Source: Nocardia amamiensis NBRC 102102 (GTDB lineage Bacteria > Actinomycetota > Actinomycetes > Mycobacteriales > Mycobacteriaceae). From it: 48,797 bases of DNA. Numbering within the stretch: position 1 is the first letter of the stretch; the number at the start of each line of letters is the position of its first letter. Shown in pieces: positions 14,900-23,992 of this stretch. The translations under genes and the position numbers were made by a program. The notes under the pieces are model-generated. The model made no database searches, was not told the DNA's origin, and was given only the letters and a program-made list of their open reading frames with translations. The stretch is taken from positions 1 to 48,797 of the forward strand of contig NZ_BDBA01000100.1 in NCBI RefSeq assembly GCF_001612745.1. The letters are read 5' to 3'.

Positions 14900-15257
14900 C
14901 CGCCGAGGATCGCTCAAGCCGGCGATAAAGCGATCGGCCGATGACTCGACATCGCCGCGGCACGGCGGCATGTCCGTCTTCCGATTCGATCACCGGCACG
15001 TGAAACCATCTGCGGCACAGCGTCTTCTACAGAACATAGAGTGCGGGCTGAGCGCGGACCGAAGTTGTCGTACCGGTGCGGTAGCCTGCCTCCAGGCCGT
15101 TGCTGTGACGGCTGAGCCCTGCCGATCGGTGCCCCACGCGCACCCCGGCATGGGGGCCAAGATCCCGCGGGTCACGCAGCCCACATCGCACAATCTGCTG
15201 CCGTGTCCAGACCTGACCACGGCAGGAGCGTGGGGCCTGCCGGGGAAGCAGATCATC
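14900..15257. other. Intergenic stretch, no gene seen
   Basis: The plus frame is open from 14970 but its first 96 codons (Cys/Arg/His-scattered) do not look coding, and a good ribosome site marks the start at 15258. Apart from a short GC palindrome near 14955 (gccgcggcacggcggc) I see no distinct element. Confidence 0.4.
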
Positions 15258-16352
15258 ATGGGTTCCAACAACGGCACCGGGCGGCACACTGCCCGCAAGA
15301 ACGACGCCCGCGCGCTCGCAGCGCGAACCGGCATGCCCTACACCGTCGCGCTGCGCCAAGTCACCCAGAACACCGAGCACCGCGATCCGCAGCACCGCTG
15401 GATACTCACCGAGGAGTTGCGCGCCTGGTTCCGGGGCGACGGCTGGCGCGGGGTGGGCTACCCGAACCTCTACGACTGGCTCGACACCCAGGTCCGCCCG
15501 ACCTATGAATGCGACTGGTGCGGCGAGCCCGGCGACGCCCGCACGGTCGACTCGTCGATCTCCCTGTTGATCACCGCCTACGATCCGGACCTGTCACCGG
15601 CCACCGGCCACGTCGGCACCCGGAAATACCATGCCACGTGCAAGCCGTCATCTATCGAATGGCTCCAGCGCGCCGACATCCCGACCGGCCCGCAGATCAT
15701 CGCCCTGCCCGCCCACGCCAAACCCGAGATGGAAGGCGAATTCGAGCTAACCGCGCGAGCGCTGCTGACCACCGGCCACGATGACGAGGACGGGCACTGG
15801 AACCAAGCGGTGCTGCTGGTCACCGCGCGAGTCATCGAGGACCACGGACAAGGTGTCCGGCCGTGGCTGTCGGAACTCGAATTGTCCTTGCGGGCAGCAG
15901 GTTTCGGCCACCCCGACAGTGTGCTGAGCACAGGCGAGACTGACTGGGCACTGCGAATCGTCACCGACCACCCCTCCAGCCTCGCCCCGCAATGGATCGC
16001 GCTGCGGACCAGTCGGCCCGAGACCGGCACTCCGGATCACCTGCTGTTGTGCGCACTGGATTTGCCGGCCGAATGGGTGGCGGCCGCGCGCCGTGACGGG
16101 CATGTCGCCGTGGTCCACGGCCCGTGCACCGCGCACTGGGACATCGCCGACGTGCCCGGCGAGGTGGTCTTCGAACTCGATGACCAGATCGACCCACCGG
16201 GGCCCGATGCCCGTTGCGGATGCGCGGTCCTGACCGCTGACCATGTCCTCGATATCGTCGACGAGGGTGCCTTCGTCGTTGGCCTCGTCGAGGTCACGCC
16301 GGACGAAGTGTTCGACAGCCCCGCCGACCGTGCTCGACAAGCGCCGAGCTAA
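15258..16352 (+). CDS. Large hypothetical plasmid-type protein with CxxC motif
   Basis: A 364-residue protein. It opens with a basic helical segment, KNDARALAARTGMPYTVALR, of the kind seen at the N-terminus of many actinobacterial plasmid and phage proteins and plausibly nucleic-acid binding. CDWCGEPG and a later CKPSS may form a zinc site. The rest is αβ with acidic surface and ends in ADRARQAPS. GGGGAAG lies 8 nt before the ATG at 15258. No enzyme motif recognised. Confidence 0.65.
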   Translation: MGSNNGTGRHTARKNDARALAARTGMPYTVALRQVTQNTEHRDPQHRWILTEELRAWFRGDGWRGVGYPNLYDWLDTQVRPTYECDWCGEPGDARTVDSSISLLITAYDPDLSPATGHVGTRKYHATCKPSSIEWLQRADIPTGPQIIALPAHAKPEMEGEFELTARALLTTGHDDEDGHWNQAVLLVTARVIEDHGQGVRPWLSELELSLRAAGFGHPDSVLSTGETDWALRIVTDHPSSLAPQWIALRTSRPETGTPDHLLLCALDLPAEWVAAARRDGHVAVVHGPCTAHWDIADVPGEVVFELDDQIDPPGPDARCGCAVLTADHVLDIVDEGAFVVGLVEVTPDEVFDSPADRARQAPS

Positions 16353-16514
16353 GTCCTGAAGTACGCACCGGTTCGGCTACCAACCACCCTGGCTGCGACA
16401 GGCCGGGGAACTATTCAGTGTCCTTGTGCGTCAATCTAAGTGAGGGCCGTCACCCCCCGGCGGCCCGGCAGCGGCTCGGTCGCATCCCCCCTGCAACCTC
16501 GAGCCGCGCACCCC

Positions 16515-16558
16515 GCCCGGTGCCGTCGAGCTATCCCCCTTGCACGGCGGCACCGGGC
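16515..16558 (-). terminator. Hairpin at end of the conjugation operon
   Basis: Perfect 11-bp arms (gcccggtgccg at 16515-16525 and its complement at 16548-16558) enclose a 22-nt loop. The stem reaches into the stop codon of the last operon gene. There is no T-run, which is common for actinobacterial terminators. It is well placed to end the 20-kb transcript. Confidence 0.55.
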
Positions 16559-17136
16559 TAGGGCATAGCGCCGGCGGCAGCGGTCAGGATCTCCTCGGGC
16601 GGGTCGACACACGGCAGACGCCGAGTCCCATTGGTAGCACTGTGGTTTCCCGGACCGCAGCTCACAAACGGGCCGTCCGCGGCGAGCAGCTTGGCCATAT
16701 GCTGATCGGCCTTCTCCCACCAGCGCAGCATGCCGCCCGGCTGGGCATGGACTTCCTCCCACATCTCCCACAACGCAGCGAGCCGCGACAACGCCTCGGG
16801 ATGCTCCCACCACCGCTCGCACCAGTGATGCCCCGCCTCCAGCGCGTCGGTCTCCCGCCAGTACGCCACCGCCAGATACTCAAGGACCCAGTGGAAGACG
16901 CTGTCGAACTCTCGCTTGGTCTCCTCGCCTTGGTCGTCGCTCCCGCTCCCGGCAGCCGGCGCCTGGCCCTCAGCGAGAGCTGCCAGCTGTTCGGCGGCTT
17001 CCTCTGTGGCAATGCGATCGATCTCGGCCGCCTGTTCGGCACTGACCGAAATGGCCTGCTCGACCTTCTCCGCGGCCGCGCGCGTCAGCCGCGCCCGCAG
17101 CGCCTTGGACACCTCCGCAGCGATCACCTCACGCAT
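16558..17136 (-). CDS. DUF4913 protein, copy 1
   Basis: A 192-residue protein. After a helical N-terminus with an acidic linker, residues 75-160 match DUF4913, a family found in actinobacterial conjugative elements: FDSVFHWVLEYLAVAYWRE, HWCERWWEHPEALSRLAALW, WWEKADQHMAKLLAADGPF. The family is rich in paired Trp and its function is unknown to me. A paralogue lies at 19676-20371, on the other side of the long helical protein. It is the last gene of the operon. Confidence 0.8.
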   Translation of the reverse strand: MREVIAAEVSKALRARLTRAAAEKVEQAISVSAEQAAEIDRIATEEAAEQLAALAEGQAPAAGSGSDDQGEETKREFDSVFHWVLEYLAVAYWRETDALEAGHHWCERWWEHPEALSRLAALWEMWEEVHAQPGGMLRWWEKADQHMAKLLAADGPFVSCGPGNHSATNGTRRLPCVDPPEEILTAAAGAMP

Positions 17137-17165
17137 AGCGTTTCCTCTCTACCGCGACATCCGGC

Positions 17166-19679
17166 TCACCGCTGCTGACCTTGAGAGCGTTGACGGCTCG
17201 GTGTGTCGAACGGCATCGACCGGGGTGGCTCGGTGCCGGTCGCATCGTCCACCGCGCCGCGAGGCGCCGAACCGAATGCCTGATCAGCGACCTTGCGCAC
17301 CCGTGCCGCGTCGGGATCCACCCCCGCCAGCCGGGCATCCAGAGAATCCTGACGCTCGGCGGAGTTCCAACCCGCCCGCCGGGGACGGCCCCCGCGCCCC
17401 GCACGCTCATCACCGGGACCACCGGACTGCTTCGAGGCCGCGGTTATCTTCGGGCCCGCGGTCTTCTGCAACCGCCAGATCGTCAGCGCGATCGGACTAT
17501 CAGCGTCCTCGTAACGCAAATCGCGTAAGGAATCGGCCAGCTCCTGTGGGTCTGCCCCGGCCGCGACGAGCCCGCGGAATGCCTTCTCCGCCGAACGCTT
17601 CCAGCCCGGTCGGCCGATCACCCAATCGGGGATCCGGTCGCGAGCCAGGTCGGCCAAGGTGGGCATCGTCGACCGGCGTGGCGTGGTCGCGTCGCGCCAC
17701 CGCGCGACCCACTGGGCAGCGACGGCGCGTTCCTGCTCGGCGGTCGACGCGGTTTTCGCTTCGCGCTCCCACCGCTGAAGTGCCTGTAAGTCGTTGGCCA
17801 AGTACCACTCTCGTGCCTGCAACACCTCGTCCTGGGTGACGGCTGATGCCGAATCTCCCCGTCCGGCGCTACGGCCCCGACGTTGTCCCGCCGGTGGTTG
17901 CTGCTGGCGAGCCTTCTGGGCGTCGGTGAACTCGCGCCATCGTTCGATCAGCTCGTCGGGGTCCAGCGCCGCGGTGCCTTCCTCGACGATGCCGATCGTC
18001 TCAGCGGCCTCGGCCCATCGACGGGCCTCGTGGGTCTCGTAGTCGCGAATCAGCTCGGCACGGATCTGCTCACGACGATCCGGCGGGACCGCCGACATCT
18101 GGGCCTGCACGCCCAGGTAGGCCACCGGATCGCGGGTCTGCAACCACCGCTCTGCCCGCGCGAACAAGTCGCCCTCGGCGTCGTCGCGGGCGTGCGCCTG
18201 GCCGGCGGTGTGCTGTCTCCACGCCGCCATCAGCTGCCTGGGGTCGCGCGGCGCTGCGGCCTCGGCGAGCGTTCCTTCATCGAGGGCGGCCGCCTCCCAC
18301 TGCTCGGCCTGCATGGTGTGGAAATCGGCAACGAGGTCCGCATCCTGCCGAACGCGCTGGCCGGGCGGAAGGTCAGGGTTCGCGCGCCACGCAAGCCAGT
18401 CCTGCCAGTCCTGGTGCTCGCCGTCAGGTGCCGCCTGGATCTGCTCGCGGACCTTCGTGGCCGCCTGGACCTGCTCGGCCCAGCGCTGTTGCAGCGGCAC
18501 GACCGCGATATCGGGATCGAACTGAGGTTGCGGCTTGCCCGCCGCCACCCACACCCGGCGCGCGATCTCGTCGAGGTCGGCGTCCGGATTCTCAGCGGCG
18601 GTGCGGGCGAAGCCGTGCTTCCACAGATCGTCGCCGACCTCGGCGGCCCACTGCTGGGCGTGCTCGATTTCGTAGCGGTGCACCAGATTCCGGTCCGCGC
18701 GCGTCGGATCGGTCGCGCGCATCCGGTTCCAGTCGTCGTAGAAGTCCGGGTCGTTGTCTTGAAAGTAGGTGTGCGCGCGGTCGAGCTGGGCGTAGAACGC
18801 CGAGCCGGACACCTGCGCCAGATCAGGATGCGGCAGTCCCTCCGATTCCCGGGCACGCCAGGCCAGCCACAGATCCACCATGTGGCCGGCCGGGTCGAAC
18901 TGCTGCGCGTCGGAATCCTCCGCGTTCACCAGCGCGGTGAACAGCGCCAGATCGGCAGCTTGGTTCTTCGTGCCCCACCGCACCGCCTGCTGCTCGCGCC
19001 AACGGCTCAGCATCTCCGGGGTGATTTCCGCGTCCGCGGCCAACCCCTGGGTGCGCGCGTAGTCTTCGCGTGCCGCGGCGGTGTCGATGCGGTCCAGCTC
19101 GGCGCGGATCCGTTGCCGCCGTGCGGGATCGGCCGCTACGGTCGAAAAGGTCGCCGTGCGAGAGAGCCGGTCGAGTTCGGTGGCGATGCGGTCTCGCCAC
19201 CGCTCGTCGGTGATCGACGCGCGCTGCCGATCCGCGTCGCTGATCCCGAATTCCACCCCGGGGCGTGAGGTCGGTTCCATCGTGCGGGCGAAGTTGCGGC
19301 CGGCGGTCCGCAGCTGTTCCGGGTCGATGCCCAGATTGCGCATGTAGGTTTCGATCGAGGTCGCCACCTCCTGGGCCACCGCCGACCGCCCGCGCCATGC
19401 GACCGCGGTCTGATAACTCGTCGCGATCTGGGCAGGGTCCACCCCGGCCAGCGTGCGCATCGTGTTGCGCACCGCCCGCAGCTGTCCTTCGGCGACACCG
19501 AGTTCGGCGCGCGTGCGCCGCTCCACCTCCCGCCGGGTCTCATACGCCTGCGAGCGGGCATGGCGCTGCTTCATCTCCACCCGCCGCGCCATCAGCTCGC
19601 CGAGCTTCACCGCCACCAGCAGCAGCGTGCGAAGCTCCGCCGCCAATGCGCTGCCGGGATTCTCCAGTTCTGTGTTCAT
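17166..19679 (-). CDS. Long helical protein with internal repeats
   Basis: An 837-residue, almost entirely helical, Ala/Arg/Trp-rich protein. A coiled-coil N-terminus (to about residue 75) is followed by degenerate repeats of roughly 50 residues. The clearest begin near 295 (FYAQLDRAHTYFQDNDPDFY...YEIEHAQQWAAEV), 505 (LFARAERWLQTRDPVAY...YETHEARRWAEAA) and 619 (VLQAREWYLANDLQAL...VAAQWVARWRDA). The tail is Arg/Gly-rich. No relaxase HUH or other enzyme motif is visible. Flanking DUF4913 genes and ATGA overlap with the upstream gene suggest a DNA-processing or scaffold complex next to the coupling ATPase. Confidence 0.75.
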   Translation of the reverse strand: MNTELENPGSALAAELRTLLLVAVKLGELMARRVEMKQRHARSQAYETRREVERRTRAELGVAEGQLRAVRNTMRTLAGVDPAQIATSYQTAVAWRGRSAVAQEVATSIETYMRNLGIDPEQLRTAGRNFARTMEPTSRPGVEFGISDADRQRASITDERWRDRIATELDRLSRTATFSTVAADPARRQRIRAELDRIDTAAAREDYARTQGLAADAEITPEMLSRWREQQAVRWGTKNQAADLALFTALVNAEDSDAQQFDPAGHMVDLWLAWRARESEGLPHPDLAQVSGSAFYAQLDRAHTYFQDNDPDFYDDWNRMRATDPTRADRNLVHRYEIEHAQQWAAEVGDDLWKHGFARTAAENPDADLDEIARRVWVAAGKPQPQFDPDIAVVPLQQRWAEQVQAATKVREQIQAAPDGEHQDWQDWLAWRANPDLPPGQRVRQDADLVADFHTMQAEQWEAAALDEGTLAEAAAPRDPRQLMAAWRQHTAGQAHARDDAEGDLFARAERWLQTRDPVAYLGVQAQMSAVPPDRREQIRAELIRDYETHEARRWAEAAETIGIVEEGTAALDPDELIERWREFTDAQKARQQQPPAGQRRGRSAGRGDSASAVTQDEVLQAREWYLANDLQALQRWEREAKTASTAEQERAVAAQWVARWRDATTPRRSTMPTLADLARDRIPDWVIGRPGWKRSAEKAFRGLVAAGADPQELADSLRDLRYEDADSPIALTIWRLQKTAGPKITAASKQSGGPGDERAGRGGRPRRAGWNSAERQDSLDARLAGVDPDAARVRKVADQAFGSAPRGAVDDATGTEPPRSMPFDTPSRQRSQGQQR

Positions 19680-20371
19680 CGTCCGCTCTGCTCCTCGAAT
19701 GCCTCACCGGCCCAGTCGTTTACGGTCTCGTCCTCCTCGTCCAGCAGCTCGCCGCTATCGGAATCGTCGAACAACCCCGTGGGCGCCGGAGTGTGCGGCA
19801 ATGCCTCGAGCTGGGTTTCCTTGTAGTAGTGGCCCTCTCCCCCGTCGCAGTACTTGAACGGCCCGTCCGGATCCATCAGCGCCCGCATATGCGGATCGGC
19901 GTGATACAGCAGCCAGGTGCTGACTCCGTCATCCGGGTCACGCCGGTGCTTTTCCCAGCTGCGCCAGATCGCTTCCAGCCGCACCACCGCCTCGGCGTGG
20001 CGCCACCATTCCGGACACCACTTGGTGGTGCTGGAACCCTGCACGTCGCGGGCGTACAGCACGAAGAAGAACTCGGTGCAGAACGCCTCGAGATTGCGGA
20101 AGACCAGTCGATCAGTGGGGCCGCCGTCGGGATCGACGAGCGCGCGGACCTTCTCCGTGGCGATCTCGGTGGCCAGCCGATCCAGTTCCCGGGTCAGCGC
20201 ACCGCCATCGGCTTCGGCCAGAGCGGCGGCGAACTTGCGATCGGCTAGCCCGTTGATCGTCTGGCGGAGCATCGGCCGAAACCTCTTGTCGACCAGCTCG
20301 GCGAACTGGTCGAGCACTTCGGGATGCATGTCCCGCAGGTCAGCGGGACGCTCGGTGTCACTGGTGGTCAT
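19676..20371 (-). CDS. DUF4913 protein, copy 2
   Basis: A 231-residue protein from ATG 20371 (MTTSDTERPADL), which overlaps the coupling-protein stop as ATGA. A helical N-terminal half is followed by the DUF4913 region: FRNLEAFCTEFFFVLYARDV, KWCPEWWRHAEAVVRLEAIW, LLYHADPHMRALMDPDGPF. It then has an acidic tail (DDSDSGELLDEEDETVNDW) that copy 1 lacks. The acidic tail could contact the ATPase or DNA-bound partner. Confidence 0.8.
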   Translation of the reverse strand: MTTSDTERPADLRDMHPEVLDQFAELVDKRFRPMLRQTINGLADRKFAAALAEADGGALTRELDRLATEIATEKVRALVDPDGGPTDRLVFRNLEAFCTEFFFVLYARDVQGSSTTKWCPEWWRHAEAVVRLEAIWRSWEKHRRDPDDGVSTWLLYHADPHMRALMDPDGPFKYCDGGEGHYYKETQLEALPHTPAPTGLFDDSDSGELLDEEDETVNDWAGEAFEEQSGR

Positions 20372-22263
20372 GAAATGACGTCCTGTTGTTCGGAGGAAGA
20401 GGAGTCCGTGACCGGGAGCGAGGCCCGGTGCTGGCGGCGCAGCAGCCGTGTCAATCCGCCGCGCGAATGGCGCTGGGTCGGTCGTGGTTTGCCCAATCGC
20501 GCGGCCGGGTCGAATTCCTCGAGGGAAGCTTCGACCGCTTTGCGGTAGGGCCGATCCCAATACGGCACCGGCCGGATCATCGCCGGCCGTCCGCCCCACA
20601 GCACGATGGCGCGTTGGCGGGGCAACTGGTGCAGATGCGCGATGGTCAGGATGCGCACCTGGCGCGCGTCGCGGCCGACCGACACATGCGATTGGCCGGT
20701 AGCGAGCAGACCGGCCGGGTGCGAATAGTTCGTCGACGTCGCGATCTCCCAGCGATCCCCGATCAGCTCCGACAAGATCCCCAGCGAACTCTGATCAGCC
20801 ACCCCGCCGCCGTAGACGCGGATCGGGGCCGCATCCCACAGCTGTTGCATACGATCGGCGCCGAAGCAGGCCACGCCCTGGCTCCAGTTCTGGAGGATCG
20901 CCATCACGATGATTCCGCGAGAGCCGTAGTGCGAGAACTTATCCGGCAGGTCCGGCCACTTGATCACGTTGGCCAGCTCATCGAGCGCAGCCAGCATCGG
21001 CGTCCGCAGCCGGCCGCCCTGCTGCTCGCCGTACCGCTCGGCCGCATCGCACACCGCCCACGTGAGCGCGGTCGCCAGTGCTCCGGCCGAGTCGACCCCG
21101 GCCTTGCTCATCACATACAAGGTGCCGCGAGAGCGCACGAACTCTTCCGGATCGAACTGCGGCACACCAGGTCTGGGCCTGACCCAATCACCGATCGCCT
21201 GCCGGCTCAAGATGTTGACCATCTTCTTGGCCGTACCGAACAAACCATCTTTCTGCCGATCGGAATACCCGACGAACCGTTTGAGCGCGCCCGCCGCCGC
21301 CGAGAACTCGCTGTTGCGCAGATGATCCAGCGGCGTCCGGTTCGGCTCCACGATCCACTCGTAGACCTTCGTGATCGGCTCCCCGCCGACCGCGGCCGCC
21401 AGAAACAGCCGCGCGAGCAGGTCGCGGCCCTCCGGATCGAAGAACGCATCCGGTCGTGAGCCGTCCGGAGTGGATCCGGCGAGGAAGATATCCGCGAGCC
21501 GTTCGGCGCGCACATCCCACATATCGCGGTCCCCGATCCGGATCACCTCGATCAAATCCACCCAGAACTCCGGCTTGGAGCCCACAATGCGCTGCGGGTC
21601 GAAGACATACGTCGGGCCGGCCTTCCTGCGGACCCCTCTCGTCGCATCCACGATGTCCCGCTTGTTCGACGTGGTCAGCACCGGACCGATTGCCTCGACG
21701 ATCGCGGGAATGATCCGGGTCGTGGTCTTTCCGCGCCGCGGGCCCCAGAAATCGATCGACAGCTGCTCGCCGTCCTGAAACAACAGCTCCGCCTGAGCGG
21801 GATCAGCGGTGATCCGCTCATAGCCTGGTGTCCCGTTCGGCTCGACCAGCATCCCCAGCGACACCCCCGGCCACTGCGGATGCCCCAGGCGCTCAGCGAC
21901 TTCCAACGCCGCCTTGCGGCGCAACGGCGCCACATCGGCGCGGCTGGCCAGCCACCGCGTCGCGAAGTCGAACCGGGAGCGACCCGATCGGCGACGCCAC
22001 CACCTGCGCACCATCCACCCCAGCGCGCCGAACTGCGCCGCCCCCAACACCGCCGCCCAAACCGTCGCGGCACCCGGCCATCGTTGCCTGCCCAACCCGA
22101 GCGCGAACAACAGTGTCAACGGATTCGCCGGGTGTGCTGCCGCCAACGCCAGCGAACACCATGCCGTCGCGGTCACGGACACATACAGCAGCAGCAACCC
22201 GCCCATCACATAGAACATCGAGTCGGAATCGCCGGGATAGGTCGGCTTGTCGAAGTCGGCCAC
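20368..22263 (-). CDS. VirD4/TraG-family coupling ATPase
   Basis: Type IV coupling proteins bring DNA to the secretion channel as a membrane-anchored hexamer. Two transmembrane helices (about 17-40 and 68-86) precede the ATPase domain with Walker A GPRRGKTTT (174-182) and Walker B LAALDEL (424-430), plus ILQNWSQG and the downstream 'YGGGVADQSSL' region typical of TraG/VirD4. 631 residues. The Walker A has RR where GxxGxGK(T/S) usually has variable residues, still in family range. Start GTG at 22263; only 3 nt follow the upstream stop. Confidence 0.9.
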   Translation of the reverse strand: MADFDKPTYPGDSDSMFYVMGGLLLLYVSVTATAWCSLALAAAHPANPLTLLFALGLGRQRWPGAATVWAAVLGAAQFGALGWMVRRWWRRRSGRSRFDFATRWLASRADVAPLRRKAALEVAERLGHPQWPGVSLGMLVEPNGTPGYERITADPAQAELLFQDGEQLSIDFWGPRRGKTTTRIIPAIVEAIGPVLTTSNKRDIVDATRGVRRKAGPTYVFDPQRIVGSKPEFWVDLIEVIRIGDRDMWDVRAERLADIFLAGSTPDGSRPDAFFDPEGRDLLARLFLAAAVGGEPITKVYEWIVEPNRTPLDHLRNSEFSAAAGALKRFVGYSDRQKDGLFGTAKKMVNILSRQAIGDWVRPRPGVPQFDPEEFVRSRGTLYVMSKAGVDSAGALATALTWAVCDAAERYGEQQGGRLRTPMLAALDELANVIKWPDLPDKFSHYGSRGIIVMAILQNWSQGVACFGADRMQQLWDAAPIRVYGGGVADQSSLGILSELIGDRWEIATSTNYSHPAGLLATGQSHVSVGRDARQVRILTIAHLHQLPRQRAIVLWGGRPAMIRPVPYWDRPYRKAVEASLEEFDPAARLGKPRPTQRHSRGGLTRLLRRQHRASLPVTDSSSSEQQDVIS

Positions 22264-22266
22264 AGC

Positions 22267-23982
22267 TCACCCCCTCGCCCCGGCAAACCGGGAATCGGTA
22301 TCGTGCCAGCAGTTTTCGATCTCGATCGGCGTCAAGATCGTCTCGAAAGGCGTCCCTGGCACGCGCTGGGTGCCGACCTTCAGCAGGAACCGGCCGCGCC
22401 CCGGTGATGCCGCTTCGCGTCCGCTGTCGGGATCACGCATCCCCGGCGTACTCCAACTCGACACCATGTCGCGATCAGCCGCGGTGAACGGAAGAATCTC
22501 ATCCAACGCGGCCATCTCATCGCGCGGTAGCGCGCCCACGATCACCGCGCCGGATCTCTCGATGAAGCCCTTGGCCTTCTTGATATCGGCGGCGCTCTCC
22601 AGCGACTCCAGGTCCTTGACCGTGTGGGTGATCATCAACAGCGCCGTACCCAAGGTCCGGGTCAACCGGGTGGTGGCGTTGATCCGCTCGACCATGCCCG
22701 GCCCGGCGTTGAGCACCCGCCACAGCTCATCGATCAGCGTCAGGAAGTTGCGCTGCGGTGCCAGGCCCGCATCCGCGAGGGTGTGCGCGGCCTCCACCGC
22801 GCCGAATCCATCTTCCCAGCACGCGAACATCACCGCGGCCAGCAGCTTGTCATCACCGGCCGACAGCGCCGAGATGTCGACGCACACCGCGGTCGGGACC
22901 TCGTCGGCGAGGTTCAGCGGCGCGGAGGTGTGCCCGGCGAACACCGTGCCCAAATCGCCGTCCAGCAGCGCGTCCAGTGTGGCCAGCAGGCCGCGCACGG
23001 TGGCGGCGTAGTCGTCGCGGTCGTCGGCGGTGGCGCTGACACGAGCACGGCGCACCAGTTCGGCCGGGGCCGATTCGATCAGCTCGGACAGATCCGAGAT
23101 CAACGGCGGCGATGCGGGCCCGAAGCGCGGATCCTCATCGAGCATGCGCAGCGCACGTCCGAGGATGTTGCGTTCGATCTGCCCGAGCAGTTCCCCGCGC
23201 TCGATCTCGCACAGACCCTGCACCAGCCGGCGCCGCCGGGCGAGGACATCGGCGCGGACGGTCGCGGCCAGATCTTCCCGGCCTGCCTCGATCAGGCGCG
23301 GCACGATACTGCCCAGCGCGCCGACGGCTAGCGGGTTCAGGTGCCCGTGCCCGTGGCCGAGACGGATCACCACGCCATCGAGCTCGCGGATCAGCTTGAC
23401 GTACTCGCCCTTGGTGTCGGCGAAGATCAGTGGAGTGCGCCCGGCCGCGACCTCCCCGGCGACCATCTTCCGTGCCAGCGTGCTCTTGCCGAAGCTGGGC
23501 AAACCGAGGATGAACGTCGAGGGGGTGTTCTGGATCCGGGACACGTAGGTGGCCGAGGTCGGGTCGTAGCAGAACGTCGCCCCTGACCCCAGGTGCCGCC
23601 CGTGGGGCGTGCCGACCAGCGGGTGAGTGTCACCGGCCACCCACGGGAAAAGCCCGCACGCTTGCACGGTCGTGGCACGAAACATCGGCGGTGGATCCAC
23701 CACTCCCATCGCGCCGCCGCCCGCCCCTTCCAGCCCACGGCGGGTCAGGCGATGCGAGCGCCGCCATTTCGGCTCCCGCCGTGACGGATCGCGCTCGGCC
23801 TGCTCGGCGCGATACCTCTGCGCATCGGCTTTGGCCTTCTCGCGTTGCGCGGCGCGGCGGCGGCTCCGGCTCGCCGCCAGCGCGTCGGTTCTCTCGGCGC
23901 GTGGCTTCGGCGGGCGGGGTTCGTAGGATCGGCGGATTTTGTCTTCGACGAACCGGCGCGGGCCGAAAGTCAGATTCGACAT
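22267..23982 (-). CDS. VirB4/TraC-like conjugation ATPase (motor half)
   Basis: A 571-residue P-loop ATPase. A basic N-terminal tail (to about 85) leads to the motor domain with Walker A LGLPSFGKSTL (159-169) and Walker B FLTLIDELW (about 415). The sequence TPSTFILGLPSFGKSTLARK and IFADTKGEY match the actinobacterial VirB4-like group. It lacks the usual VirB4 N-terminal domain, which appears to be supplied by the SCO6880-like protein just upstream (10-nt gap). Cytoplasmic face of the membrane. Confidence 0.85.
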   Translation of the reverse strand: MSNLTFGPRRFVEDKIRRSYEPRPPKPRAERTDALAASRSRRRAAQREKAKADAQRYRAEQAERDPSRREPKWRRSHRLTRRGLEGAGGGAMGVVDPPPMFRATTVQACGLFPWVAGDTHPLVGTPHGRHLGSGATFCYDPTSATYVSRIQNTPSTFILGLPSFGKSTLARKMVAGEVAAGRTPLIFADTKGEYVKLIRELDGVVIRLGHGHGHLNPLAVGALGSIVPRLIEAGREDLAATVRADVLARRRRLVQGLCEIERGELLGQIERNILGRALRMLDEDPRFGPASPPLISDLSELIESAPAELVRRARVSATADDRDDYAATVRGLLATLDALLDGDLGTVFAGHTSAPLNLADEVPTAVCVDISALSAGDDKLLAAVMFACWEDGFGAVEAAHTLADAGLAPQRNFLTLIDELWRVLNAGPGMVERINATTRLTRTLGTALLMITHTVKDLESLESAADIKKAKGFIERSGAVIVGALPRDEMAALDEILPFTAADRDMVSSWSTPGMRDPDSGREAASPGRGRFLLKVGTQRVPGTPFETILTPIEIENCWHDTDSRFAGARG

Positions 23983-23992
23983 CCCCGCACCC

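Noticed and set aside
14970..15257. N-terminal extension of the 364-residue protein
   Set aside because: The extension is Cys/Arg/His-scattered without normal codon use; a GGGGAAG site marks the start at 15258.
17883..19268. 461-codon plus-strand open frame inside the long helical protein gene
   Set aside because: It lies opposite the 837-residue gene; composition is Arg/Gly/Val-rich as expected of a GC-driven shadow frame, and the minus-strand gene has repeats and overlap with its operon neighbours.
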